DNA from: Vitis vinifera
Taxonomy: Eukaryota > Streptophyta > Magnoliopsida > Vitales > Vitaceae
Length of the DNA stretch: 64,000 nucleotides
Reading direction: 5' to 3'
Assembly: GCF_030704535.1 (NCBI RefSeq)
Contig: NC_081823.1
Coordinates: 2,264,501-2,328,500 of the forward strand
Notes under the pieces: model-generated
Told to the model about the DNA's origin: nothing
The model's database searches: none
Seen by the model: the letters and a program-made list of their open reading frames with translations, nothing else
Translations under genes and position numbers: made by a program
Part shown: positions 55,114 through 64,000 of the stretch, one piece after another
Position numbering within the stretch: the stretch's first letter is position 1
Layout of the letters: each line of letters opens with the position of its first letter

Positions 55114-56149
55114 TAAGTTAATAAACTCAAGCTCAATTTGGGTTGTACTTGGGTTAAGGTTCAAACAACCCCAACCTAACTCAATCCCAATTTAACGTTT
55201 TTATATATTTTTATAGTATATATCATTCTTTATAATAATATTCGTTTTATTTTTAGATTTTAAAAAATAAGTTATTTACTTTTTTATTTTTTTAGAAAAA
55301 TATATAAATTTATTTATTTTATTTCTATCAACACAATAAATTAGCTTAATGAGTTAGGGCCTCAGCCTATTTAAAAATTATTTCAACAAAAACTTTTTAA
55401 ACTTGTAACATTTTTATCAAAAATACTTTTATAAAAAATGGTTGGAATCGGGATATAACCTATTTTTCTGTCCTTTTTTTTTTTTGTAATTTATTCTTTA
55501 GATTTTTAAAAATAAAATTAAAAATTTTGTTCAATACCTAATTTTTATATATAAAAAAAAGGTTAAAACCTTTTACTGGAATTTACAATATTTAAAAAAT
55601 AATATTAATATTGTATAAGTTTCATTCAATAAGAAGTAACTTTTTGTTTAGATCAAATCTTAAGCTATTAAATATTAAGGGTATTTTTTATAACAATTAT
55701 TTGACAACCATGAAACAGGATATTTTACGAAAATTAGTTGTTTTCATTTAGTTTTTTAGAACTATTTTAAAAAAATAATTATATAAAAATAAAAAATGAT
55801 TAAAAATAAAGTACTTTAAATAAAATCTATTTTTAAACATATTTAAAAACATAAAAAATTGTATATATTAAAACATTTCAATTTTTCAAATATAGATAAA
55901 CAATTTTTAAAAACAGTTTTTGAAAACAATTTCTAAATAAATCTTCAGCTTTACTTCGATATCGAGTTCCAATGACAATGAGTAGAAGACACAAAAAGAA
56001 ACTTACTATTGCAAAATAAACAACATAATAGGAAAATTTGGAGTGAAGAAGGTATCCAAAATACAAATGCCACTCTTTTATTATAAGAGAAATAGCTTTC
56101 TCTAGAAACTCCTTTTCAAGGACATTTCTTCATGTTTTCAAAATCACCA
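55114..56149. other. Intergenic DNA below the second peptide gene
   Basis: It contains a family 2 MITE-like element (55678-55946: left AACAATTATTTGACAACCAT, right inverse of CAGTTTTTGAAAACAATTTC). The part 56005-56149 is the 3' flank of the second peptide gene, shared with the first. No gene is seen. Confidence 0.5.
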
Positions 56150-57003
56150 TCAAGGGGGTGAAATCCATGTTTTCTCGCATACACATTGGCCATTAGCACA
56201 TTTGGTTGAGTGAGGACAAATGACATTACAGTCCTTAGTACTGGCACATGATTCCTCTGGTTGAACCCTTGCTTCAAGTTGAGAGGCAGAGTTGAAAACT
56301 TGGGTTTCCTTTGATTCCCCACATATGCATTTGCCATCCACACATTTATAAGGAAATCCTTGACACACTTTACTACAATCGATCATCCTCGGACATCGGA
56401 AATCCCCCCTTGCATCGGCTTTTGGGATTCCCTTAAATAGTAAACCTGTCATTCAACGTATGTCGGATAACTTTACCAAATATTGGATCTCGGTTATTAA
56501 GGCTATGTTTGATTCTAGGAAAATTTGAGGAAAAATGTAAAGGAAATAAAACAAAGAGAAAAAGTAAAAGGAAAATAAAAAGTGAAGGAAAATAAAAAAT
56601 AGAATTAAAGATGATAAATTATTTTTATTTGTTACTTCAAACTAATTTTATTTATTTTAACTCATCAGTATAAAGATTAAATAATTTTAAAATGTATAAG
56701 TTTGTACTTTTCAAAACCAAACATAATCTAAAAGTTTATGTTAAAAGTTGTGTTGTTGGAAGAGAATGTAAAGATATAAGATCAAGATATAAATAATCAT
56801 ATCAAATTTAACTAAGTAATGAGAGAGAGAAATTTAACTACAAAGTAATGAATGAGAGAGAGGTATAAAACAATCATATCAAATTTAACTATAAAGTAAT
56901 GAGAGAGAGTAACTTAACTACAAAGTAATGAGAGAGAGAGAGAGAGAGCCTAACCGGAAGCAATAGTGGAGAAAACTAGCAAGAAAGCTATATTGAAAGT
57001 CAT
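56150..57003 (-). CDS. Secreted peptide with two tandem six-cysteine modules, paralogue 2, 114 aa
   Basis: Exon 1 (57003-56955) encodes the signal peptide MTFNIAFLLVFSTIASG; exon 2 (56445-56150) the rest, joined by G|GT. Module 1 keeps the C-x5-C-x3-C-x6-C-x4-C-x-C spacing of the paralogue at 51332-52442; module 2 is C-x5-C-x3-C-x5-C-x4-C-x-C, with shorter loops. The segment GIPKADARGDF and the linker VFNSASQLEA are nearly unchanged, whereas module 2 has diverged strongly. The 509-base intron holds a family 3 MITE-like element and a CT run at the donor. A TATA box lies upstream at 57067-57076. Function is unknown; secretion and disulfide folding are inferred. The intact PPR gene ends 464 bases upstream. 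Confidence 0.85.
56502..56730. repeat. MITE-like element, family 3, in peptide-gene intron
   Basis: The left end GCTATGTTTGATTCTAGGAA pairs with the right end, reversed TAGATTATGTTTGGTTTTGA. The interior is purine-rich on the plus strand (AAGGAAATAAAAC). Confidence 0.65.
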
Positions 57004-57066
57004 CTCCTTTAGTCATGAAAATTAAATATCTTTGTAGGACAAGTGCACAAACCTCCTCTAGCAAGC

Positions 57067-57076
57067 AATATTTATA
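57067..57076 (-). promoter_or_regulatory. TATA box of the second peptide gene
   Basis: CTATAAATAT on the minus strand, about 65 bases before the ATG at 57003. A local duplication (ACAAACCTCCTCTAGCA at about 57046 and 57089) places a second, weaker copy of the same box (CAAATATTGC) further upstream. Confidence 0.65.
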
Positions 57077-57466
57077 GGGGAGGGGTGCACAAACCTCCTC
57101 TAGCACGCAATATTTGTAGGTGGGATTTTTTGGATATGGTAAAGTCAATGCAGGTTGACAATGACTTTATGATTTTTGTACTTCTAAGAAAATCTTAATG
57201 GATATTGGAAATTCCATGTAGATTCATTGTATCCAATAGGATTTAGATTGAGGTGAGAAAATCTCCCTACAACCAAGTAGGGATTTAGATTTAGAAATTA
57301 ATTATTATTTATATAGAAAAAGAAAAATAATTAAAATAAATTTGAAAAAAAAAAAGTAAAAACCTCTTAACTTTAAATTTATTTTTTTCATTTTTTATTT
57401 CTTTCTGCCTTTTTGAAGATTTCACGAGCTTTCATATATCATTTTTCTCTTTGTAAGGAAAACAAA

Positions 57467-59161
57467 CTATAATGGAACAGATCCAAGTTCGGGTACATAG
57501 CCAGATAGCTTCAGCTGCCCATCTAACTCAACCAGCAAAGTGTAAATCTCGTCAGAAGCCAGGTGAGATTTATCAGAAGCTGCAAACTGATGAATTTTTC
57601 TATCCATTTCAATCCAACTGGACCCGGGGCTCGTCTTCTCCACTCCTAGTTCCTTCATTGTTGCCCTGATATTCGCTACCTCGCTCCATCGATTTACTTC
57701 TGCATACATGTTAACCAAAAGGGTGTAATACCCGCTATTGTTTGGCTCCAAAACCTTCGATTCATTGACTGCAACTTGAGCAATCTTCAAGTTCCTATGA
57801 AGCTTGCAGCCACCCAACAATGCACCCCATATAACAGAATTTGGTTCCATTCTCATGCTCCTTACCAATTCCAATGCATCTTCAAGCAGACCGGCCTTGC
57901 CCAATAGATCAACCATGCAACCATAGTGTTCAATCTCGGGAGGGATGGAAAAATCACGGCTCATGCTTAGAAACCTCTTGCGACCTTCTTCAACGAGTCC
58001 TGCGTGAGTGCAGGCGCCTAGAACACTAATGAAGGTAACCCCATTTGGTTTGATTTTCTCCCTCTGCATCCTGCTAAACATGGCCAGCGCTTCTTCTGCA
58101 TAACCGTGAACTGCAAGCCCTTCGATTATTGAGTTCCAACAGAACAGGTTCTTCTTCCGCAATTTAAAGAATACCACAAGGGATTTGTCTAAGCTCCCAC
58201 ACTTGGCATACATGTCAATCAACGCAGACCCGATATAAACATCAAGATCAAACCCCATTTCCATTGCATAGAGATGTATTTCCTTTCCTAAGTCAAGTGC
58301 TCCAAGATGGGCACAAGCTGAAATAATAGTTGCCATGGTTACCTCATCAGGGTCGATCCCATTTGTCTGCATCTCATTAAAAACTGCTAAAGCTTCTCTA
58401 AACTGTTTGTTCTGAGAATAGCAAGCGATCATGGTTGTCCATGAAATTATATCCCTGTTGGGCATTTGACTAAACAACAGCTCCGCAGATTCCACGTTCC
58501 TCAATCTTGAATACCCATCAATCATAGCATTCCATGATGCAGTGTTCCTCACCGGCATTTCATCAAACAACTGCCTCGCAGAACTCATATCCCCAGTCCT
58601 GGCATGAACCGAAATCATCGTGGTCCATGCAAAAACATCTCTCTCAGACATTTCATCAAACACCCTCCTCGCCTCAACAATTTTACCAGCATTCCCATAG
58701 AAATCAACCAAAGCAGTCTGAACAAACACATGAGAATCAAACCCATATTTCCAAATATGACCATGCACAGCTTCTCCAAACCCCAATTCAGACACCAAGC
58801 TACAAGCCTTAACCAACGATGAAAATGTAAAACTAGTAGGAGAGACTTGAGCTTGGACCATATCTAAATAACAGTCTAGAGCTTGAACTGGATGATAACA
58901 TTGAACAAGGGCCCTGATCATGGCATTGTACACAAAAACATTGGGCTCCTGCATGTGGGTAAATGCTAGAATTGCATAATCTATTCTATGAAAGATGGAA
59001 CATGCAGCGATGAATTGATTCATCAAGAAACAGTCTTGGTTTGCATTGGCCTTTATCATGGAGGCATATACAGATTCCAGCTCCTTGACCATGGAACATT
59101 TCTTGATTTGCTGAGCTAGGTGGTTGAAGTTAGTTATAGTTTTGGCATATGTGGGAGTCAT
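57467..59161 (-). CDS. PLS-class pentatricopeptide repeat protein, E type (564 aa)
   Basis: A single exon of 564 codons. Repeats of P, L and S length run from about residue 30 to 460, for example DVFAWTTMISVHARTGDMSSA, cut here as DVFAWTTMISVHARTG, then NTASWNAMIDGYSRLRN and VTMATIISACAHLGALDLGK; about 11-12 units. The end has the E motif (PNSVIWGALLGGCKLHRN) and an E+-like tail (SPGSSWIEMDRKIHQFAASD) but stops at SGYVPELGSVPL, with no DYW domain. Such proteins bind organellar RNA by a two-residue code and usually serve C-to-U editing with a DYW partner. The start chosen is the first ATG (59161); the open frame extends upstream only through a TTG. N-terminal targeting is not obvious. It resembles Arabidopsis At1g06143-type PPR, by memory. 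Confidence 0.93.
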   Translation of the reverse strand: MTPTYAKTITNFNHLAQQIKKCSMVKELESVYASMIKANANQDCFLMNQFIAACSIFHRIDYAILAFTHMQEPNVFVYNAMIRALVQCYHPVQALDCYLDMVQAQVSPTSFTFSSLVKACSLVSELGFGEAVHGHIWKYGFDSHVFVQTALVDFYGNAGKIVEARRVFDEMSERDVFAWTTMISVHARTGDMSSARQLFDEMPVRNTASWNAMIDGYSRLRNVESAELLFSQMPNRDIISWTTMIACYSQNKQFREALAVFNEMQTNGIDPDEVTMATIISACAHLGALDLGKEIHLYAMEMGFDLDVYIGSALIDMYAKCGSLDKSLVVFFKLRKKNLFCWNSIIEGLAVHGYAEEALAMFSRMQREKIKPNGVTFISVLGACTHAGLVEEGRKRFLSMSRDFSIPPEIEHYGCMVDLLGKAGLLEDALELVRSMRMEPNSVIWGALLGGCKLHRNLKIAQVAVNESKVLEPNNSGYYTLLVNMYAEVNRWSEVANIRATMKELGVEKTSPGSSWIEMDRKIHQFAASDKSHLASDEIYTLLVELDGQLKLSGYVPELGSVPL

Positions 59162-60414
59162 TGATTCAAACAAATGTATAAACTACATGTATATATCAAT
59201 GCAATGATAGAGAGAGTCTAACTGTCTAAGTAGATGCTATTAAAATAAATATAAAAATTAAAAAGAATTAATGGTTAAAGGAGAAAAAATAATTATTCCA
59301 TGTTTGAATTTAAAAAATAACTCATTTTTACCCTTCAATAGTTAGATTATTTACATATAAGTTTTTAAATAAAAGATTATTTGAAAAAAAAAGTAAGAAT
59401 ATTTTTTTTTAATGGAAAATGAATATTTTTTAGTTTAAAAAAATGAGGATTAAATTTATAAAATGGTGATTATTTCTTCCCATTTAATCAAATAACCCAT
59501 ATAAAAAATACCATAGTTTTGATTACTTGTTTTACTTTTACACTTAAATAATATTTGGTTTTTTAATTTAATATTAAATGCAATTTACTTGTTAACTTTT
59601 GAATAATTTATTTTTAACTTTTTTTTTACTTATTTAAATTTTGTTATTAAATAGAAAATATCAAAATATTTTAAATATTAAAAATAACTTTTTAAAACAA
59701 TCAAAATACAATCTCAATATGATCCTAACTTTATTAATACTGATACTTAATTTAAATAAAATAGTAAAAAAAAAGAATTTAATATTTAATATTGTATTTA
59801 CAATTAAGTTAAATTAAGTTTTATTTAAATTTAAGTCAAAAAAACAAACACCATTTAAATCTTTTAAAAATATCAATTTACTTTTAAAAAAGAATTTTAA
59901 AAAAATTGTTGTACCCATGCAAAATTCATTCTTTTTTAAAATGGTTGGATTTTTTTGGCATGGGGTGGAACCAATAAAGGTTCCCAATAACCTAGACATA
60001 GAAGAGAGACAAGTTATGCAATTTCAAAAATAAAATTTTAGTGATATACCTAGACATTAAGATTTCAGATTTTTATATACCTTGATTTTGAAAATTATAA
60101 ATTATATACCTTGATTCATTTAATCTTTTCATGGTGAAAACTCGATCCATAAAAATAATTATAAATATAAGTAATTATTCTTATTAAATTTGACAATAAT
60201 CTAGTTTAATTATAAAAGCACTTGTAAATTATGGAGCATAATCTTATAAAGTAGATATTAAAAAGGGAAAACCATAGGAAGACATTAATGAAATAAAAAT
60301 AAAAATAAAAATATCTTAAATAAATAGACATGAAGGGTCAAAATACAAAAAACAACAGCTAAGAAGCATAAAATACATAAATAAGGAATTAATTGATTTG
60401 GAATTTAACTACCT

Positions 60415-60820
60415 TATTTTATTTAGTAAATTAATAACTTAAAATGACTTAATAACTTAATTTAAGTATAAATATGTTTAATAAAATAATTTAATAGTAC
60501 AACTTAAAGTAAAAAACAGTCAACTTATTCTTGAATGAGATATTCATTTTACTTTTTTACCTCATTTATTTTAATTACTTTTATGATATTCTTTGTTATT
60601 CCACAACCTATGTTACTCAACCTCTTTTTCTCTAGTTATGGTTTATGATAATAAATATATCAATTTGATGATTTAAAATAAGTTTTAAATTAATTTTATT
60701 AAATGACCTTAATACTTAAAATAAAAATTAAGTAATAAATTCGAACTTAACAACTTAAGTATAATTTAACTTAAAGTCAACTTAAATCATTAAGTAATAA
60801 ATATTAAGTTTTACTAACCA
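60415..60820. repeat. MITE family 1, copy D
   Basis: It holds TTAATAACTTAAAATGACTT on the left and TAATAAATATTAAGTTTTAC on the right, as in the other family members, though both ends are worn. It directly abuts copy E. Confidence 0.6.
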
Positions 60821-60822
60821 TA

Positions 60823-61188
60823 GGGTATTTGATAAATCAATTTAATTACTTAATAACTTTATATAAATTATTAAGTAGATTAAACATATCTACTAAAACA
60901 ACTTAGTATCATAACTTAAAGTTAAAAAAAAACTTTAAATATTAAGTTAAAATAATTATCTTATTCATAATCTCAAATCTATTTTTGTCTTATTTTTTCA
61001 TATTTAGTGAGAGTATATTTAACAACCATGATTCCACATCCATAATCCATTTTTTTTTACGGTAAGTTACTTTTATTGACCAATTTTAATACTTAAAGTA
61101 AAAACTAAATAATAAGTTTTAAATTAATAATTTAAATTAAAATCTACGCAAATCTTTAAATAATAAATATTAATTTTTATCAAACACC
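60823..61188. repeat. MITE family 1, copy E
   Basis: The left end GGGTATTTGATAAATC pairs with the inverse of TTTTTATCAAACACC on the right. It starts two bases after copy D ends. Confidence 0.7.
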
Positions 61189-61704
61189 TACTTTTAATTA
61201 GATTTTAGATAATATAAACAAGATTTCATATTTGAAAAAAAAAAACATATAAACAAACACCACCTCAATCAATAATACATACAAATTTTAATTACTATCT
61301 TATCTTTAAATTTTATTGACATTTATGAAAATATGAAAGAGCGGTTAATTACACTTGATAGAACAAATACGCCAAAAATAGGAATATCAAAAGAGGAAAA
61401 AGGGGAAAGAAAATAAAATCTATTTAATTAATCTAAGGAAATTAAATATAAAAATGCTGTAAGGGAATACCAAAATAGAACAAACTAGACTTAAAAAATA
61501 GGAATCAAAAGAGGCATCAAACCAAAGTAGGAAAAAAATCTAGCTAGTTTCCATATTTAAATGGACCAAAATTTTAAAATAAATAAATAAAAATAAAAAA
61601 TAAAAATCTAACCGTGGTTTAGCTTGTATGTATAAGTGCTTCTCAATAAAAGCTGAAGAACACAAAGGCCTAGTACTGTATTAATCAACTGAAGATCGAG
61701 AGAA

Positions 61705-62277
61705 ATGGCTTATACTTCTAGCTCTTGTTCTTCCTCTTTCTTCCTCCTCCTCCTCCTCCTCCTCACCCTCTTCCTCTCCATCTTCTCCCACCACCATCTT
61801 CACCCATCTCTTTTTGCAGAAGCAGCTGATCCAGCGTTGATCACTGGCCTCTGCAAGAACACAAAGGAGCCACCAGTCTGCCAAGCCTGCCTGAAAAATG
61901 GCCCCTCCGACGTGCCATCACTGGCCAAGGTGGCCACTGGGTGTGCCAGGGTCACCATCCACTCCTTCTATGACCTCTCATCTAAGATGGCTAGGAGCAC
62001 CCCACCTGGAGAACTGAAGGATGTGCTTGATGACTGTGCCATGAACTCCTCCTTGGCTGCAGACGAGCTTGATGGGCTGATTGATTTGATTGACTCAAAA
62101 GATTATCGTTCTGCTATTGATTACATTCCAAGCCAAGTAAACCATTTGGTGGATTATTGCTTCAACAACTTCTACATGCATCCAAAGCTGACCATGCCCA
62201 AGCAGCTCTATGATGCTGCAGCGAATTCTGATAGGGATCTCAATACTATTTCTGCAATCTTGTCTACTCTTGTTTGA
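61705..62277 (+). CDS. Plant invertase/pectin methylesterase inhibitor (PMEI-domain), 190 aa
   Basis: A single exon. Residues 1-40 are a signal peptide with a long Leu run (CTC repeats in the DNA). The mature domain has the four cysteines of the PMEI fold in the right places: Cys50 and Cys59 in the N-terminal hairpin (LCKNTKEPPVC) and Cys111 and Cys152 in the helix bundle; Cys62 and Cys80 are extra. The end is ISAILSTLV, typical of the family. These proteins sit in the cell wall or vacuole and block either pectin methylesterase or acid invertase; sequence alone does not decide which. Length is normal. The ATG at 61705 is the first in frame after the TATA-like site near 61626. Confidence 0.92.
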   Translation: MAYTSSSCSSSFFLLLLLLLTLFLSIFSHHHLHPSLFAEAADPALITGLCKNTKEPPVCQACLKNGPSDVPSLAKVATGCARVTIHSFYDLSSKMARSTPPGELKDVLDDCAMNSSLAADELDGLIDLIDSKDYRSAIDYIPSQVNHLVDYCFNNFYMHPKLTMPKQLYDAAANSDRDLNTISAILSTLV

Positions 62278-62854
62278 TAGTACATTTAGTGAGAGGAAAT
62301 CAAGGGCAGAAACCCTAGGAGGGATTTCAGATTTTCAGTAGTTTTTTGGAGAAGAATAATGGAGTTTGTGTGTTGCAACTTTCTCTGAAATGTTATGAGT
62401 TTTTTGCGGTGACTGCTTGATTTTTTCTTTAAAAATAATAATAATAAAGTAAAATAAAATATTATGAGTTGAGTGATATTAATCGGGATTCAAGTTCAAG
62501 GGTTGTCACAGTTAAAAACCTACATATGCATATATAATTTTCTTCTTTATCTGATGTGGGATATCACGAGACAACATCTAAAAATTATATTATCATGTCT
62601 CATATCGAAAATGGAAAAAAGTTTTTGACAATATATATATAGAGAAAGAGGTTTTTGACACAATTTTAATTATTTTTAATTAAATACATTAATTTTAAGT
62701 ATGAAGTGAGATATAATTTCATATTTTTCCATATGTATCGATTCCAGTTATTTTCATTGAAGAAGAGTGTACACATAAAACTCTATGTATATAAACGTGC
62801 CATTTTCCATGAACTTCATTTTGGAAGCTAGAACTTGGGGTACCTCAAAATAAA

Positions 62855-62864
62855 GACACGTGTC
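62855..62864. promoter_or_regulatory. Palindromic G-box/ABRE (GACACGTGTC) upstream of Di19
   Basis: GACACGTGTC is a perfect palindrome with the ACGT core bound by bZIP factors of the ABA pathway. It is 230 bases before the Di19 ATG. A second ACGT site lies 65 bases downstream; such pairs are the usual ABA-responsive arrangement. Confidence 0.6.
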
Positions 62865-62928
62865 AAAAGTAGGTGTCCCGGAGAATCGACAAGGCCGCGT
62901 AAATTGACTGCCCACACCTTCTGAATCT

Positions 62929-62937
62929 GCCACGTAA
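62929..62937. promoter_or_regulatory. ABRE-like site (GCCACGTAA) upstream of Di19
   Basis: GCCACGTAA holds the ACGT core, 157 bases before the Di19 ATG. Together with 62855-62864 it forms a possible ABRE pair. Confidence 0.5.
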
Positions 62938-63093
62938 TCGTCAACCTTCTCCACCAGACAGGCCCCCAATATTTCAGATACTCCGTCAACCTCCACAGCC
63001 AGAATAATAAATTGAAAAAATAAAAATAAAAACAAAATCCAGTAGTAATCGGAGTTATCATCGTCTCTTCATCTTCGACCTCGCAAATCTTCA

Positions 63094-64000
63094 ATGGACT
63101 CCGATCACTGGTCGTCGCGTCTTGCGGTTGCGAAGAGGCAGTTCATGCTTCATCAAACCAACAAATCTCATTCAGGTATTTTTTTTTTTTTAAAAAAAAA
63201 ATTGTTTGAAGCTCTAATGTGTGGAATATTTTTTTTTTTTGAGAATATTGTTGAATTTTATGTTTTATTTTTTTGCTTTTTGATTGGTAGATCGGTTGTT
63301 CATCGATGATTTGGAGGTGGAAGACGATATTCCGTGCCCGTATTGTTACGAAGATCACGATATCGCCTCGCTGTGCTCGCATCTCGAGGATGAACATTCT
63401 TTCGAATCCAGAGTCGCCGTGAGTTTTAGTTTTTTTTTTTTTTTTGGTTTTATTTATGTTTTTTGATATGGGAATGATGAATTTTGGCGTTTATATGTGA
63501 ATCAAGCTCTGTTTGTTTCCCGGTAAAATTATTTATTTGTTTTTTATGCATGAACAATAAAAGTTGACTTGTAGGTAACAATTTCTCAAGGAGACTGTTT
63601 TGGAGAAGTGAATAGCTGGAAAAGCTTTTGCAACGTGAAACACAATTTGTGTGTTTAGTTATTTATTTATTTTTGAGTTGTGATTTTATTGGGGAACAAT
63701 TGATTTGATTTTGATATCTGTAAGAGGAAACATAAAACAAAAAGGACAAAAGGGGTTAGATTGAGAGGAGGAGGAATTGAGCTGCTTTTATGAGGATTTT
63801 CATAGATTGATAGCTATTATGAGTTTCTTTGGGCGGAAAGATTGAAGAGAGCTGATTGGTTTCTACTGAATCTTACCGGCAAGCCCCACAAGTTCCAACA
63901 GTTGAATGATTGTGCGCAGTTGATACTTGATTATTCTAGGACAGCAATAAGCAATTCAATGCGGTTTCCTACCCTTTATCTATGAACACCCCCTTCCATC
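63094..64000 (+). CDS. DI19: Di19 (dehydration-induced 19) zinc-finger protein, exons 1-2, cut by window end
   Basis: Exon 1 (63094-63175) encodes MDSDHWSSRLAVAKRQF and on to the split codon G|AT. Exon 2 (63291-63418) encodes IDDLEVEDDIPCPYCYED and then CSHLEDEH, the first of two Di19 zinc fingers (C-x2-C, C-x3-H-like). It ends at GTCGCC before GTGAGT, in phase 0. The next exon, expected to begin VCPIC, is not seen up to 64000, so intron 2 is at least 582 bases and the remaining exons lie outside. Di19 proteins are small nuclear factors tied to drought, salt and ABA responses. The two ACGT sites upstream agree with that. Full-length relatives have about 200-230 residues; 70 codons are visible here. 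Confidence 0.92.

Larger units (their letters stand above)
59162..61704. other. Intergenic DNA with peptide-gene relic and two abutting MITEs
   Basis: The part 59188-59225 (ATATATCAATGCAAT, GAGAGAG, CTAAC) matches the exon 1 donor region of the peptide genes. The part 59935-60060 (AAAATGGTTGGATTTTTTTG, then GATATACCTA) matches their upstream region at 52578-52665. They look like the two ends of a fifth, decayed peptide-gene copy with foreign DNA between. Two family 1 MITEs follow at 60415-60820 and 60823-61188. The last 80 bases are the PMEI promoter, with a TATA-like GTATGTATAAG near 61626. Confidence 0.5.
62278..63093. other. Intergenic DNA between PMEI and Di19
   Basis: It starts with the PMEI 3' UTR. 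The middle contains GATGTGGGATATCACGAGAC and TATCATGTCTCATATCG, phrases seen at the ends of grape-type LTR relics, and TA/GA runs. The last 250 bases are less AT-rich and form the Di19 promoter and leader. Confidence 0.45.

Noticed and set aside
59162-59173. Four extra residues at the PPR N-terminus
   Set aside because: The first codon would be TTG; the first ATG is at 59161.

Overview
The window is plant nuclear DNA from a eudicot. Genes carry GT..AG introns, intergenic DNA is very AT-rich, and there are LINE, SINE, TRIM-like and MITE relics. The gene content and LINE style look like grapevine (Vitis). That species call is inference; I cannot prove it from sequence alone.

Left part (1-37.7 kb). 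A broken UDP-glycosyltransferase (1.35-2.1 kb, +) is followed by four genes on the minus strand. They are a large ePHD/AAA+ ATPase like Arabidopsis BRP1 (16.8 to 3.2 kb, 6 exons, 1914 aa), an ERI-1-like 3'-5' exonuclease (ERL1, 6 exons, 319 aa), the SUMO E3 ligase MMS21/HPY2 (7 exons, 261 aa) and a single-exon HD-Zip I factor of ATHB-52 type. From memory, BRP1, ERL1 and MMS21 lie in the same order at At3g15120-At3g15150, so this looks like conserved microsynteny. Introns carry the mobile load: a SINE with 15-bp target repeats, several LINE tails, a TRIM-like element and a nearly complete 6-kb LINE inside MMS21 intron 4.

Middle part (37.8-57.0 kb). This is gene-poor and rich in small inverted-repeat elements. 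It holds one unrecognised 115-aa ORF, a two-exon TAXIMIN gene (73 aa) and a family of secreted cysteine-rich peptides. Two copies are intact (51.3-52.4 and 56.2-57.0 kb); each encodes two tandem six-cysteine modules behind a signal peptide. Relics lie near 46.8, 48.9 and probably 59.2-60.1 kb.

Right part (57.4-64 kb). An intact PPR protein (564 aa, -) lies directly upstream of the second peptide gene. A decayed PPR 3' end sits at the same relative place beside the first peptide gene. This implies duplication of a peptide-gene plus PPR unit, followed by MITE insertion and decay. A pectin methylesterase/invertase inhibitor (190 aa, +) and the first two exons of a Di19 zinc-finger gene (+, cut by the window end) finish the window; Di19 has two ACGT/ABRE-like sites upstream.

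The genes do not form one pathway. BRP1, ERL1, MMS21 and HD-Zip are nuclear or plastid housekeeping/regulatory genes. TAXIMIN, the cysteine-rich peptides and the PMEI are secretory-route products.
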